This document shows positions 36,504 to 44,601 of a stretch of DNA of 64,000 nucleotides, in pieces. Position numbers and translations under genes: made by a program. The stretch spans positions 1-64,000 of the forward strand of contig NZ_SCNG01000002.1 of the NCBI RefSeq assembly GCF_005503555.1, read 5' to 3'. The stretch's first letter is position 1, and every line of letters begins with the position of its first letter. The DNA comes from Rudaea sp. 3F27F6 (GTDB lineage: Bacteria > Pseudomonadota > Gammaproteobacteria > Xanthomonadales > Rhodanobacteraceae). The notes below the pieces were generated by a model, which saw only the letters and a program-made list of their open reading frames with translations, did no database searches and had not been told where the DNA came from.

Positions 36504-38046
36504 AGGCGTGCTCCCGCGTGAAAGCCAGATCCTCAAAATCGGAACTGAAGTCGGCGTCGGGATCGACCTTGGCCATGCGCAGCGTGCCGCCCGACTTTTC
36601 CGGGAACCGCAACCAGGCTTCGACGTTGTCGTCATCCCAGTGCACCAGATAGCGATCGCCGACGCGCATGACCTGCCCGCTCAGCAAAGGCGACTTCGCC
36701 GCGGCGAATCGCACCGTATCGCCTTGCGCACAGATGCGCGCCTCGCCGAGCCACGGGTCGCGCCACAGGCCGAGTTGTGTCTTCAGGTCCGCCACCGTCG
36801 CCGGCTTGCGCGAGGAAGTGTCCGGCACACGCGAGGCGTGCTGCCGGTGCTCTTCGCGCTCCAGCTCGTCGGCGTAACTGGCGACGCTGCGCAGTTTCGC
36901 CGGCGCGGTGAAATGTTTGGTCAACATCTCGATCAACACGCTGCGCGCGGCATCGGCATCGGCGTTGATCAGGAACACGAAGCCGCTCTTGCGCAACGGC
37001 AGCAGCACCATCGCCGAGTACATGCCCGACAGCGTGCCGGTGTGCGACACCGTCATTTGTCCGTCGACGTCGGCGATGCGCCAGCCGTAGCCATAACCGT
37101 AGAACAACGTACCGTCCCATTCGCGACGCCGCTTGGAAATCGGCATGGCGGTATAGGCGGTCCATTCTTTGTGCCGCTGTTCTGCCGACAGCCAATCGAG
37201 TTGCTTCGGCGTCGGCGCGAGCCAGTTCATGGCCCAGGTCAACATGTCGTTCAAACTGCAGCGCACGCCGCCGGCCGAATCCATCGCCGCAGGCTGCACG
37301 ATCGGCCCTTTGCCCGGTTCGAGCGTGTAGCGGCCGTCGCGCCAGATATTCGGGTCCGCGACATTGCCGACCTCCTCGCGACTCCACGTGCCGATCTGGC
37401 AGCGCTGCATGCCGAGCGGTTCGAATATCTCGCGCCGTAGCAATGTCGGATACGGCGCACCGCCGGCCGCCGCCGCAACCTGGCCGGCAACGATGTACAA
37501 GGTATTGTCGTAGGCGTAACCCGCGCGAAAACTGTAGGCCGGCTTGAGGTACTGCAAGCCGGCGACGACGTCTTCGGGCGTGAAGCGGTTCGGCGTCGGC
37601 CACAGCATCAGGTCGCCGGCACCTTCGGGCAGGCCGCTGCGATGCACGAGCAGGTCGCCGACCTGCATGTTCGCGGTGACCCACGGATCGTACATGCGGA
37701 ACGACGGCAGGAATTTCGTCACCGGATCGTCCCAGCGCAACTTGCCTTGCTGTACCAGCCGCGCCAACAGCGTCGAGGTCATGGCCTTGGTATTGGAGGC
37801 GATCTGGAACAAGGTCTGCGCGTCCATCGGCTTGCCCGAGGCGAGATTGCCGAGCGTGCGCGTGTAGACCACCTTGCCGTCGTCGATAACGCCGACGGTC
37901 ATGCCCGGCAGGTGATAGCGCGCGACTACGCCGTCGATCACTTGGTCGTAGTCGGCGCGCGAATCCGTGTCCGCGGCGGCCGGCGCAACGTTCGCGCCGA
38001 GCGCGAGCACGGCAGCGCAAAGGACGGATTGGACGAAACGGCTCAT
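36496..38046 (-). CDS. Serine hydrolase, class C beta-lactamase fold with C-terminal extension (operon gene 4)
   Basis: 516 residues from the ATG at 38046, which overlaps the lysA stop in ATGA. The signal peptide is cleaved after APAAA near residue 25. The active site has SNTK (S84-K87), YDN in YAYDNTLYIV and VSHTGTLSGM in the third motif. The beta-lactamase domain ends near residue 385. It is followed by a DUF3471-like beta domain (GLWRDPWLGEARICAQGDTV, RFPEKSGGTLRMAKVDPDAD). This architecture is common in secreted esterases and D-aminopeptidases. It is co-transcribed with dgcN-dgcA-lysA upstream and the second hydrolase downstream. Confidence 0.9.
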   Translation of the reverse strand: MSRFVQSVLCAAVLALGANVAPAAADTDSRADYDQVIDGVVARYHLPGMTVGVIDDGKVVYTRTLGNLASGKPMDAQTLFQIASNTKAMTSTLLARLVQQGKLRWDDPVTKFLPSFRMYDPWVTANMQVGDLLVHRSGLPEGAGDLMLWPTPNRFTPEDVVAGLQYLKPAYSFRAGYAYDNTLYIVAGQVAAAAGGAPYPTLLRREIFEPLGMQRCQIGTWSREEVGNVADPNIWRDGRYTLEPGKGPIVQPAAMDSAGGVRCSLNDMLTWAMNWLAPTPKQLDWLSAEQRHKEWTAYTAMPISKRRREWDGTLFYGYGYGWRIADVDGQMTVSHTGTLSGMYSAMVLLPLRKSGFVFLINADADAARSVLIEMLTKHFTAPAKLRSVASYADELEREEHRQHASRVPDTSSRKPATVADLKTQLGLWRDPWLGEARICAQGDTVRFAAAKSPLLSGQVMRVGDRYLVHWDDDNVEAWLRFPEKSGGTLRMAKVDPDADFSSDFEDLAFTREHACD

Positions 38047-39308
38047 GCGACTTGCCACTCCTGCGCGCGTTGTTCGCCGGCGAGCATATCCTCTAAAGTC
38101 TGCCGGCGCCGCACCACAGCGTAACGACCGCGATCGGCGAGCACTTCCGCGGCCAGCGGCCGCGAGTTGTAGTTCAACGCCATGGCCGCGCCGTAGGCGC
38201 CCGTGGTCTTGATCATCAGCAGATCGCCCGCTTCGCAGCGCGGCAGTTCGCGGTCGACGGCAAAAGTGTCTCCGGTTTCGCAGACGGGCCCGACGATGTC
38301 GTAGACCTGCAGCGGGCGCGCTTCAGGTATTACCGGCACGATCTCGTGCCAGGCGTCGTACAGGCTGGGCCGCAGCAGTTCGGTCATGGCCGCGTCGATC
38401 ACCAGGAACAGGCGTTGCCGGCCTTGCTTGATGCGGATCACGCGCGTCAGCAGCACACCGGCTTCGGCCACGAGCCAGCGCCCGGGCTCGAGCACGATGC
38501 GGCCGCCGAAGCCGGCCAGCGCGTGGCGAAGGATGTCGACGTACTCGTCGATCGCGATCGGCCGTTCGCGGTCCGGGCGATAGCACACGCCAAGGCCGCC
38601 GCCGACGTCGATGCTGCGGATCACGTGACCGGCAGCGGCCAGTTCGCGCCAGAACGCCGCCACGCGCTGCAGCGCCGTGCGGATCGGATCGAGAGTCAGC
38701 ATTTGCGAGCCGATGTGCACATGCAGGCCGTCCAGGCGCACGTGGGTCAATCGCGCGCCGTCGGCAAACCAGCGGCGTGCTTCGTCGATGCCGACGCCGA
38801 ATTTGTTTTCCGATTTGCCGGTGGAAATCTTCGCATGGGTGAGCGCATCGACGTCGGGATTGACGCGCACCGCGGCGTGCGCGATCACATCGCGCTCTGC
38901 GGCAAGACGCTGCAGCAGGTGCAGCTCGTCTTCGGATTCGACATTGAAACGGGCGACACCGGCGGCCAGCGCCTCGACGATCTCGTCGGCGCTCTTGCCG
39001 ACGCCGGAAAACACGATGCGCTGCGCCGGAATGCCGGCGCGCAGACTGCGGTGCATTTCTCCGGCCGACACGATGTCGGCACCGACGCCGGCCTCCGCCA
39101 TCAACTGCAGGATCGCGACATTGCTGTTGGCCTTGGCCGCGTAACACACCAGCGCATCGAACCCGTGCAATGCCGTGTGCAGCGCGTCGATCCGCTGCCG
39201 GATCATCGAAGCGGAATAGACATAGCACGGCGTTCCCACTCGCCGGGCCACAGCCTGCAAGTCAACACCGTCCCACAACGCGTCGGCAGCACTCGCGGAT
39301 TCCGTCAT
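38043..39308 (-). CDS. lysA: Diaminopimelate decarboxylase-like PLP enzyme
   Basis: 421 residues, full length for the fold-III decarboxylases. The PLP lysine is in VCYAAKANSN (K59). HVHIGSQ, the phosphate-binding GGGLG, EPGRW, the active-site cysteine in PVCETGD and the closing GAYGAAMALNYNSRP are all present. These are the full set for meso-DAP decarboxylase, which makes L-lysine in the cytosol. GAGGAAG precedes the ATG. Its place in an operon with D-glutamate conversion genes and secreted hydrolases is unusual for biosynthetic lysA. It suggests a catabolic role, turning DAP from peptidoglycan peptides into lysine. A decarboxylase for another D-centred amino acid is possible. Confidence 0.9.
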   Translation of the reverse strand: MTESASAADALWDGVDLQAVARRVGTPCYVYSASMIRQRIDALHTALHGFDALVCYAAKANSNVAILQLMAEAGVGADIVSAGEMHRSLRAGIPAQRIVFSGVGKSADEIVEALAAGVARFNVESEDELHLLQRLAAERDVIAHAAVRVNPDVDALTHAKISTGKSENKFGVGIDEARRWFADGARLTHVRLDGLHVHIGSQMLTLDPIRTALQRVAAFWRELAAAGHVIRSIDVGGGLGVCYRPDRERPIAIDEYVDILRHALAGFGGRIVLEPGRWLVAEAGVLLTRVIRIKQGRQRLFLVIDAAMTELLRPSLYDAWHEIVPVIPEARPLQVYDIVGPVCETGDTFAVDRELPRCEAGDLLMIKTTGAYGAAMALNYNSRPLAAEVLADRGRYAVVRRRQTLEDMLAGEQRAQEWQVA

Positions 39309-39375
39309 CTTCCTCGCCTATTGTTCGTATTCTTGGTGTTTGAATCCGCGATCTTCCTGCTTTGCCCAGCAAGGC

Positions 39376-40362
39376 TTATTCGCCCCAGAACCCCGGCGAC
39401 GGCGGCATCAGCCTGCTTCCCTGCAGGCGGACGCCATCGGGGTAATCATTCGCCAGCCACAGCGGTCCGTCGAGGTCGATAAAGTCCGCTTCGCGCGCGA
39501 TTTCCAGCGCCGGCGCGATGCCGAGCGACGAACACACCATGCAACCGACCATGATGCCGAAACCGCCGGCTTTGGCTGCGCGCAACAGACGCCAGGCTTC
39601 GGTCAGGCCGCCGGTTTTATCGAGCTTGATATTGATCGCTTGATAGCGGTTTGCCAGCGCGGGCAGGTCCGCCGCGGTATGGCAAGACTCGTCGGCGCAG
39701 ATCGGAATCCGGCTCGAAAATTCAGCGAGCGCATCGTCCGCGTCCGCAGGCAGCGGTTGTTCGAGCAGGCTGACGGAGAGGCGTTCGAGCGCCGGCTGCG
39801 CGTCGCGCAAGATATCGATCGTCCAGCTTTCGTTCGGATCGACGATAAGCCGCGCCGAAGGCGCCGCACGCCGCACGGCTTCGATGCGCGCAACAGGATC
39901 GTCGCCGTCGACTTTGATCTTGATCAAACCGGCATCGGCGATGCGCGCCGCGGCCTTCTGCATTTCCTGCGGTGTATCGATGACGACCGTCAGCGCGGTC
40001 ACCAGCGGCAAATGCGGCGGCCGCGCCAGTCGGTTCCAGACGGGCACGCCGCCGAGGCGCGATTCCAAGTCCCACAGCGCCGCATCGAGCGCATTGCGTG
40101 CCGCGCCGGGACCGAGGCGCGCCTGCAATTCTTCGCGCCCCATGCCGGCGCAAAGCTCGTGCCGCAGCGCTTGCATTTCTTCGATCACCGCCGCGACGGA
40201 TTCGCCGTAGCGCGCATAGGGAACGGATTCGCCGCGGCCGATGCAACCCGCCTGATCGAGTTCGACCGTCACCACGTCCGCCGCGTGTTTCACCCCGCGC
40301 GCGATGCGGAACGGCGATCGCAACGGCAAGCTGCGATGCTGGATGCTCAATCCGCGCAACAT
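39376..40362 (-). CDS. dgcA: Enolase-superfamily dipeptide epimerase / N-acyl-glutamate racemase-like enzyme (DgcA-like)
   Basis: 328 residues from the ATG at 40362, overlapping the end of dgcN by 16 bp. It starts with the capping domain (SIQHRSLPLRSPFRIARGVK). The barrel has the first catalytic lysine in KIKVDGDDP, metal ligands in DPNESW, LLEQPL and ICADES, and the second catalytic lysine in INIKLDKTGG. This is the L-Ala-D/L-Glu epimerase (YcjG) group. When paired with a DUF1611 protein, homologues have been described as DgcA, racemising N-acetyl-D-glutamate to N-acetyl-L-glutamate. Both readings concern D-Glu. The symbol follows the DgcN pairing and should be treated as provisional. Confidence 0.85.
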   Translation of the reverse strand: MLRGLSIQHRSLPLRSPFRIARGVKHAADVVTVELDQAGCIGRGESVPYARYGESVAAVIEEMQALRHELCAGMGREELQARLGPGAARNALDAALWDLESRLGGVPVWNRLARPPHLPLVTALTVVIDTPQEMQKAAARIADAGLIKIKVDGDDPVARIEAVRRAAPSARLIVDPNESWTIDILRDAQPALERLSVSLLEQPLPADADDALAEFSSRIPICADESCHTAADLPALANRYQAINIKLDKTGGLTEAWRLLRAAKAGGFGIMVGCMVCSSLGIAPALEIAREADFIDLDGPLWLANDYPDGVRLQGSRLMPPSPGFWGE

Positions 40363-41399
40363 GAAAGCAGATTGTCCACGATGACCTCGACGCCCATGGT
40401 GACCGGGTCCTGGCAAGGCAGGCCGAGCCGGTCGCTGATCTCGCGACAGGCGATCAGCGCCTGACGCTCCGGCAGGTTGGACGTGTTGAGTGCGACCCCG
40501 ACCGCCTTGACCGCGGGATTGGTCAGGCGCGCAGCGGAGAGATTCGCTTCGAGGCAACGCACCAGATCGGGAATGGGATAGTGCGGCAGCCCGCGCATGT
40601 GACTGCGCGTCGGTTCATGGCAGAGCACCAAGGCATCGGCCTGCGATCCGTGAAGCAGGCCGAGCGACACGCCGGCATACGACGGATGGAACAACGAGCC
40701 CTGTCCTTCGATCAGATCCCAGCCACCGTCCTCGCGCGCCGGTGAGATCAGTTCGGCCGCGCCGGAGATGAAATCGGAAATCACCGCATCGACCGGGAGA
40801 CCGTCGCCCGCGATAAAGATGCCGGTCTGTCCGGTCGCACGAAAATCCGCGGCGACGCCGCGGCTGCGCAGGCTGCGCTCCAGCGCAAGCGTGGTATACA
40901 TTTTCCCGACCGAGCAGTCGGTGCCCACGGTCAGCAGACGGCGGCCTGCGCGCTTGCGGCCATTGCCGACGGAGAGTTTTCGATTCGGTTCGCGCGCATC
41001 GAACAGCACCCGGCCGTTGCGCCTGGCTGCGGCCACGATCTCCGCGTTGTCGCGCAGCTTCTGGTGCAGGCCAGCAATCACATTGAGGCCGGCATCGAGC
41101 GCAGCGACGATATCGGCCACGGTCTCCTGAGCCATCACGCCGCCGGCATTCGCCGTGCCGACGACCATCGTATTCGCGCCGGCGGCCACCGCCTGCGCCG
41201 GCGTCATGTCGGGCAATCCGAGCGTCTGGTTGCAGTCGCTGCGCCGATGCTGGCCGATGCACGACTCAGGCCGCCAATAGGCCAGGCCGCGCGCGGTCTT
41301 GATGGCCAGATCGTCGGCCGCGCCGCCCAGGTAAAGCAGGTAGGGTGGTCCCCAAACAGTCTGCGCGGCTGCTCCGCCTTCATTAGTCATGAAATCCAT
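40347..41399 (-). CDS. dgcN: DUF1611 protein, DgcN-like (D-glutamate N-acetyltransferase family)
   Basis: 350 residues. The N-terminal domain (YLLYLGGAADDLAIKTARGL ... ANTMVVGTANAGGVM) is typical of DUF1611. The C-terminal P-loop-like domain begins GTDCSVGKMYTTLALERSLR near residue 158 and continues with ATGQTGIFIAGDG and IEGQGSLFHPSYAGVSLGLL. Members paired with a dipeptide-epimerase-like enzyme have been described as DgcN, acetylating D-glutamate as the first step of D-Glu catabolism. An alternative ATG at 41390 is possible. It is the first gene of a five-gene operon preceded by a conserved LysR-type promoter (41439-41506) and divergent from a LysR gene. Confidence 0.87.
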   Translation of the reverse strand: MDFMTNEGGAAAQTVWGPPYLLYLGGAADDLAIKTARGLAYWRPESCIGQHRRSDCNQTLGLPDMTPAQAVAAGANTMVVGTANAGGVMAQETVADIVAALDAGLNVIAGLHQKLRDNAEIVAAARRNGRVLFDAREPNRKLSVGNGRKRAGRRLLTVGTDCSVGKMYTTLALERSLRSRGVAADFRATGQTGIFIAGDGLPVDAVISDFISGAAELISPAREDGGWDLIEGQGSLFHPSYAGVSLGLLHGSQADALVLCHEPTRSHMRGLPHYPIPDLVRCLEANLSAARLTNPAVKAVGVALNTSNLPERQALIACREISDRLGLPCQDPVTMGVEVIVDNLLSCCAD

Positions 41400-41438
41400 G
41401 CTCCCACCTGAGTCCGTCTGGCATTGAAAGTTTCGAGG

Positions 41439-41506
41439 AGGATAACCAGCGGCCGGCGCCAGCCACCAATGAAAAGACCGGCACGAGGCATAACTCAGGG
41501 TTGTGG
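41439..41506 (-). promoter_or_regulatory. Shared promoter module, copy A (dgcN operon)
   Basis: In gene direction: CCACAAC-N5-GTTATG (palindrome ATAAC-N5-GTTGT at 41490-41504), then TTTTCATTGG (ending 41466), then after 21 bases TATCCT (-10, 41444-41439). The four copies in this window share order and exact spacing. The -10 lies 40 bp before the ATG at 41399. Confidence 0.85.
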
Positions 41507-41623
41507 TCGTCTTCGTCCCGCGCGTCGAACCGATCGGCGCGCAGTGTGACGTTTGCCTTACAGTCGTAAATTGTGCTCGACTCCGGCAGCGACGCCGCCG
41601 GGCAAAATTGTTGGGGAAGCCAC

Positions 41624-42526
41624 ATGCACTTGCGTTACATCGAACTCTTTCACGCCGTGTTGACCACCGGCAGCATCACTGGCGCAGCGAAGCTGTTGAA
41701 CATATCGCAGCCGGCGGCGAGCAAGGCGATGCAGCACGCCGAAGACCGGCTCGGCTTTGCCCTGTTCAGTCGCGTGCGCGGGCGCCTGCAGCCGACGTCC
41801 CAGGCGATGCTGCTGCGCGACCGGATCGAGAAGATCATCCAGGACGTGCACGACCTGGAACGTCTTACCAAAAATATGAGCCAGCCGGGAAGCTGTCCCC
41901 TGCGGGTGACTTGCACGCCGACTCTCGCCCTGACTTTGCTCGCCGATGCGACGGCGCTGTTGCGCAAGGCCGTGCCCGACGTGACGGCCGAGCTGTCCAC
42001 GCAACATTCCGCGGCGATGTGCGAGTCGCTGTCGCTGCGCGATACCGATATCGGACTCACCTTGCAGGACACCGGCCATCAGAACCTGCGCCAGCGCGTG
42101 CTGTGCCGCGGACAAGTCATGGTGATCGCTCCGCCGGGCTGGTGGCCCGAGGCGGAATTGAGCCAGCCGCTGTCGATCGGCGCACTGGCGAATCAACCGA
42201 TGATCGGCATCACCGTGCGCGACGCGCTCGGCAATATGCTGCAGAGCCACCTCGCCAAGGTCGATCCGGCGCCGCGAATCACCGTCTGGGTGCAGACCTA
42301 TCAGCTTGCCCATTCGCTCGTCGCCAAGGGCGAAGGCCTGGCGCTGGTCGATCCGTTCACGGCGCGCTGCGGCGGTATGCACAGCGTGCAGATGCGCCCG
42401 CTGAAACCGCATCTCGACGTCATCCTGTATGCGATGCACCGGCCCGACAATCCTTTGAATCCGGTGCAGAAGCGATTCCTCGATCTGGTACGGCAGCTCG
42501 CTCAACGCATGCTTGCGCAACGCTAA
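41624..42526 (+). CDS. LysR-family regulator, probable controller of the D-amino-acid peptide locus
   Basis: 300 residues from the ATG at 41624 (GGGGAAG upstream). The HTH (about residues 4-62: RYIELFHAVLTTGSITGAAK, LLNISQPAASKAMQHAEDRL) and a LysR substrate-binding domain (RVTCTPTLALTLLADATALL onwards) are complete. It is divergent from the dgcN operon across a 224-bp region that contains a palindrome of the T-N11-A type (41490-41504). The same element recurs in front of three further units (42.7, 44.2 and 53.7 kb). The simplest model is that this protein binds all four sites and responds to D-glutamate or a related metabolite. Binding is inferred from position and motif class. Confidence 0.9.
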   Translation: MHLRYIELFHAVLTTGSITGAAKLLNISQPAASKAMQHAEDRLGFALFSRVRGRLQPTSQAMLLRDRIEKIIQDVHDLERLTKNMSQPGSCPLRVTCTPTLALTLLADATALLRKAVPDVTAELSTQHSAAMCESLSLRDTDIGLTLQDTGHQNLRQRVLCRGQVMVIAPPGWWPEAELSQPLSIGALANQPMIGITVRDALGNMLQSHLAKVDPAPRITVWVQTYQLAHSLVAKGEGLALVDPFTARCGGMHSVQMRPLKPHLDVILYAMHRPDNPLNPVQKRFLDLVRQLAQRMLAQR

Positions 42527-42867
42527 AACATTTTCAATTCAAGGGCTGACAGACTCGCCCTATTCCGCTCTTCGGGCAGCTCAAAAATTTTACTTCCCTG
42601 GCGCATAGCGCGGGGCGAGGTGCCGAAGATGGAAGGGGGCGCTGTTGTAAGCAGATAAATCGAAGATGCTCCAACACCGAGAACGAAGATGCACCGCCTG
42701 GGCAGATACATCCACAACATAGAGTTATGCCTTGCCTAGGTCTTTTCATTGGCCGTCTGCCGCGTCTGAAGTTTATTCTCCGCTCTCCGCGCGGTGATTC
42801 GAAACGAAGGACTGCGCAAACGGCGCGTGCTCATTTGTCGAGCGGCTCACGAACGAAGGCGGTTGGC
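42527..42867. other. Intergenic region, 341 bp, with shared promoter module
   Basis: This holds copy C of the shared promoter at 42712-42779. No gene is supported in it. Confidence 0.6.
42712..42779 (+). promoter_or_regulatory. Shared promoter module, copy C (serine hydrolase gene)
   Basis: CCACAAC-N5-GTTATGC (42712-42730, palindrome 42714-42728), TTTTCATTGG ending 42752, then after 21 bases TATTCT (42774-42779). The geometry is identical to the copy before dgcN. The predicted transcript start is about 80 bp before the ATG at 42868. Confidence 0.85.
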
Positions 42868-44085
42868 ATGAACATCGGGCGCATGCTGCGGATGTGCACG
42901 GGATGCCTGTTTTTCATTGCCGCTGCGGCGCGGGCCGACAGCCCGGTTGCGAGCGTGCGCATCGGCTTCGATCGCGACGGCATCACTTCGGTACAAGCGG
43001 AAGGCTTTGCCGACAAGGCGGCGGCGCGCAGGATCACCGCCAACGATCCGGTGCGCGTCGCCTCGATTTCCAAACTGGTGACCATGCTCGGCGTGATGCG
43101 CCTCGTCGAGGCGGGCAAGCTCGACCTCGACGCCGACGTCTCCCGCTATCTCGGATGGAAGCTGCGCAACCCGGCGTTTCCGAACGCGCCGATCACCCTG
43201 CGCATGCTGGTGTCGCACCGGTCCAGCCTCACCGACGCCGCCGGCTACTGGCAGACCCCGCTCGACGGCCGCCTGCGCGACACGCTCGACAATCCTCGTG
43301 CATGGGACAGCGAACACGCACCGGGAACCTACTTTCGCTACACCAATCTCAACTTCCCGGTCGTGGCGCAGGTCGCAGAGCGCATCACCGGCGAGCGCTT
43401 CGATCGGCTGATGCAGCGTCTGGTGCTCGCGCCGCTCGGCATCGACGGCTGCTTCGGCTGGGACACCTGCGGCGAAGCGACCGCCGCCCGCGCGGCGGTG
43501 CAATACGACACCGACGGCAAACCGATCATGGACGACAACCGCGGCCGCAAACCGAGTTGTCCGGTCAGGCCCGCGCGCAACGGCGGCTGCGACTTGTCGC
43601 ACTATCGGCCGGGCGAGAACGGCGCCTTGTTCGGCCCACAAGGCGGCCTGCGGATTTCGGCAGTCGATCTCGCGCGCATCGGCATGCTGCTGCTCGGCGA
43701 CGGGACACTCGCCCTCAACGGCGTGCATCTGCTGAAGCCGGCCTCCGTGCAGGCAATGGCCACGCCGCTCTGGGAATACGACGGCCGCAACGGCCTGACC
43801 TATGAGGAAGACAGCGCCGACCATCAACCGGGCTTCTTCTGCCGCTGGGGCATGGGCATGCAGATTCTCGCTACGCACGGCGAAAATTGCCGCGACGACC
43901 CGTTCGGCGACCGTGTCGCCCGCATCGGCCACTCCGGAACGGCTTACGGCTTGCAGGCCGGGATGTGGCTCGACCGCGAACGCGGCACCGGCGTGATCTG
44001 GTTCGCCACGGGCATGCCCGAAGAACGCGTCGGCGGACGTTCCGCGTTCAGCGTCCTCGAAGAAAAACTCGCGCGCGAGCAGTGA
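42868..44085 (+). CDS. Serine hydrolase, class C beta-lactamase fold
   Basis: 405 residues from the ATG at 42868. A signal peptide ends AAARADS near residue 24. Active-site motifs are SISK (S66-K69), YTN in FRYTNLNFPV, and IGHSGTAYGL in the C-terminal motif. Between them lies a Cys-rich insert (GCFGWDTCGE, CPVRPARNGGCDL, FFCRWG, GENCRDD) that should form disulphides; this is unusual for class C relatives and may define the substrate pocket. It is driven by copy C of the shared promoter, which groups it with the dgcN operon, ggt-gltS and the Oar-like receptor. A periplasmic D-peptidase or amidase role is inferred. Confidence 0.9.
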   Translation: MNIGRMLRMCTGCLFFIAAAARADSPVASVRIGFDRDGITSVQAEGFADKAAARRITANDPVRVASISKLVTMLGVMRLVEAGKLDLDADVSRYLGWKLRNPAFPNAPITLRMLVSHRSSLTDAAGYWQTPLDGRLRDTLDNPRAWDSEHAPGTYFRYTNLNFPVVAQVAERITGERFDRLMQRLVLAPLGIDGCFGWDTCGEATAARAAVQYDTDGKPIMDDNRGRKPSCPVRPARNGGCDLSHYRPGENGALFGPQGGLRISAVDLARIGMLLLGDGTLALNGVHLLKPASVQAMATPLWEYDGRNGLTYEEDSADHQPGFFCRWGMGMQILATHGENCRDDPFGDRVARIGHSGTAYGLQAGMWLDRERGTGVIWFATGMPEERVGGRSAFSVLEEKLAREQ

Positions 44086-44187
44086 CCGGCGATTTGAGCG
44101 GTCAAAACCGCGGAAAAAAAAAACAGCACATCAAAAAATCGGCATCGATTCGAAGACGCACGAATCGGCCCGTTCGCGGCAACCCAC

Positions 44188-44255
44188 CCACAACCTCAAG
44201 TTATGCAAAGCACCGACGTTTTCATTGGCGGCGGGTTCGCTCACGTGCCTATGCT
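44188..44255 (+). promoter_or_regulatory. Shared promoter module, copy D (TonB remnant-ggt-gltS)
   Basis: CCACAAC-N5-GTTATGC (palindrome 44190-44204), TTTTCATTGG ending 44228, then after 21 bases TATGCT (44250-44255). The spacing equals the other copies. It reads toward ggt. Confidence 0.85.
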
Positions 44256-44583
44256 GGGGGCACAAGTTAGGGCCGGAGACCGATCGACTCTCATCGGTGC
44301 GAAACTGCGCCTGGCTGCCGGAAAACAAAAATATGTCGGGAGATCAAGAACACATCTTTTGGTTACTTACGATCAGCCGTTTCCCGGCAAATGGATTTTC
44401 GATGTCGCGGCGAACTACAGCGTGAACCGGTTGAAGTTCACCCTCGGCGTGGACAACCTGTTCAATACCTATCCGAGCAAGGTGATTGCCGCGAACAACA
44501 ACGGCGCGTTTCCCTACCCCGGCGTTTCGCCTTTCGGTTACGAAGGTGCGTACGTCTACGGCAAAGTCCAATATCGCTGGTAA
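44203..44583 (+). pseudogene. C-terminal remnant of a TonB-dependent receptor
   Basis: The last 70 codons (about 44371-44583) read as the end of a TonB-receptor barrel: PFPGKWIFDVAANYSVN, LKFTLGVDNLFNTYP (the conserved NLFN motif), FGYEGAYVYGKVQYRW with the final aromatic. Plug, signal peptide and most of the barrel are missing. The apparent ATG at 44203 lies inside the promoter module, upstream of the predicted transcript start, so the open frame upstream of 44371 is not a real N terminus. An internal deletion has joined the receptor's promoter to its tail. The stop is 18 bp before ggt, showing the original order receptor-ggt-gltS. Confidence 0.8.
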
Positions 44584-44601
44584 GGTCTTCGGAGCATAAA
44601 T

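Noticed and set aside
44203-44370. N-terminal part of the 126-residue frame as a real protein
   Set aside because: Its ATG is inside the shared promoter module and upstream of the predicted -10 box. TonB homology starts only at about 44371.
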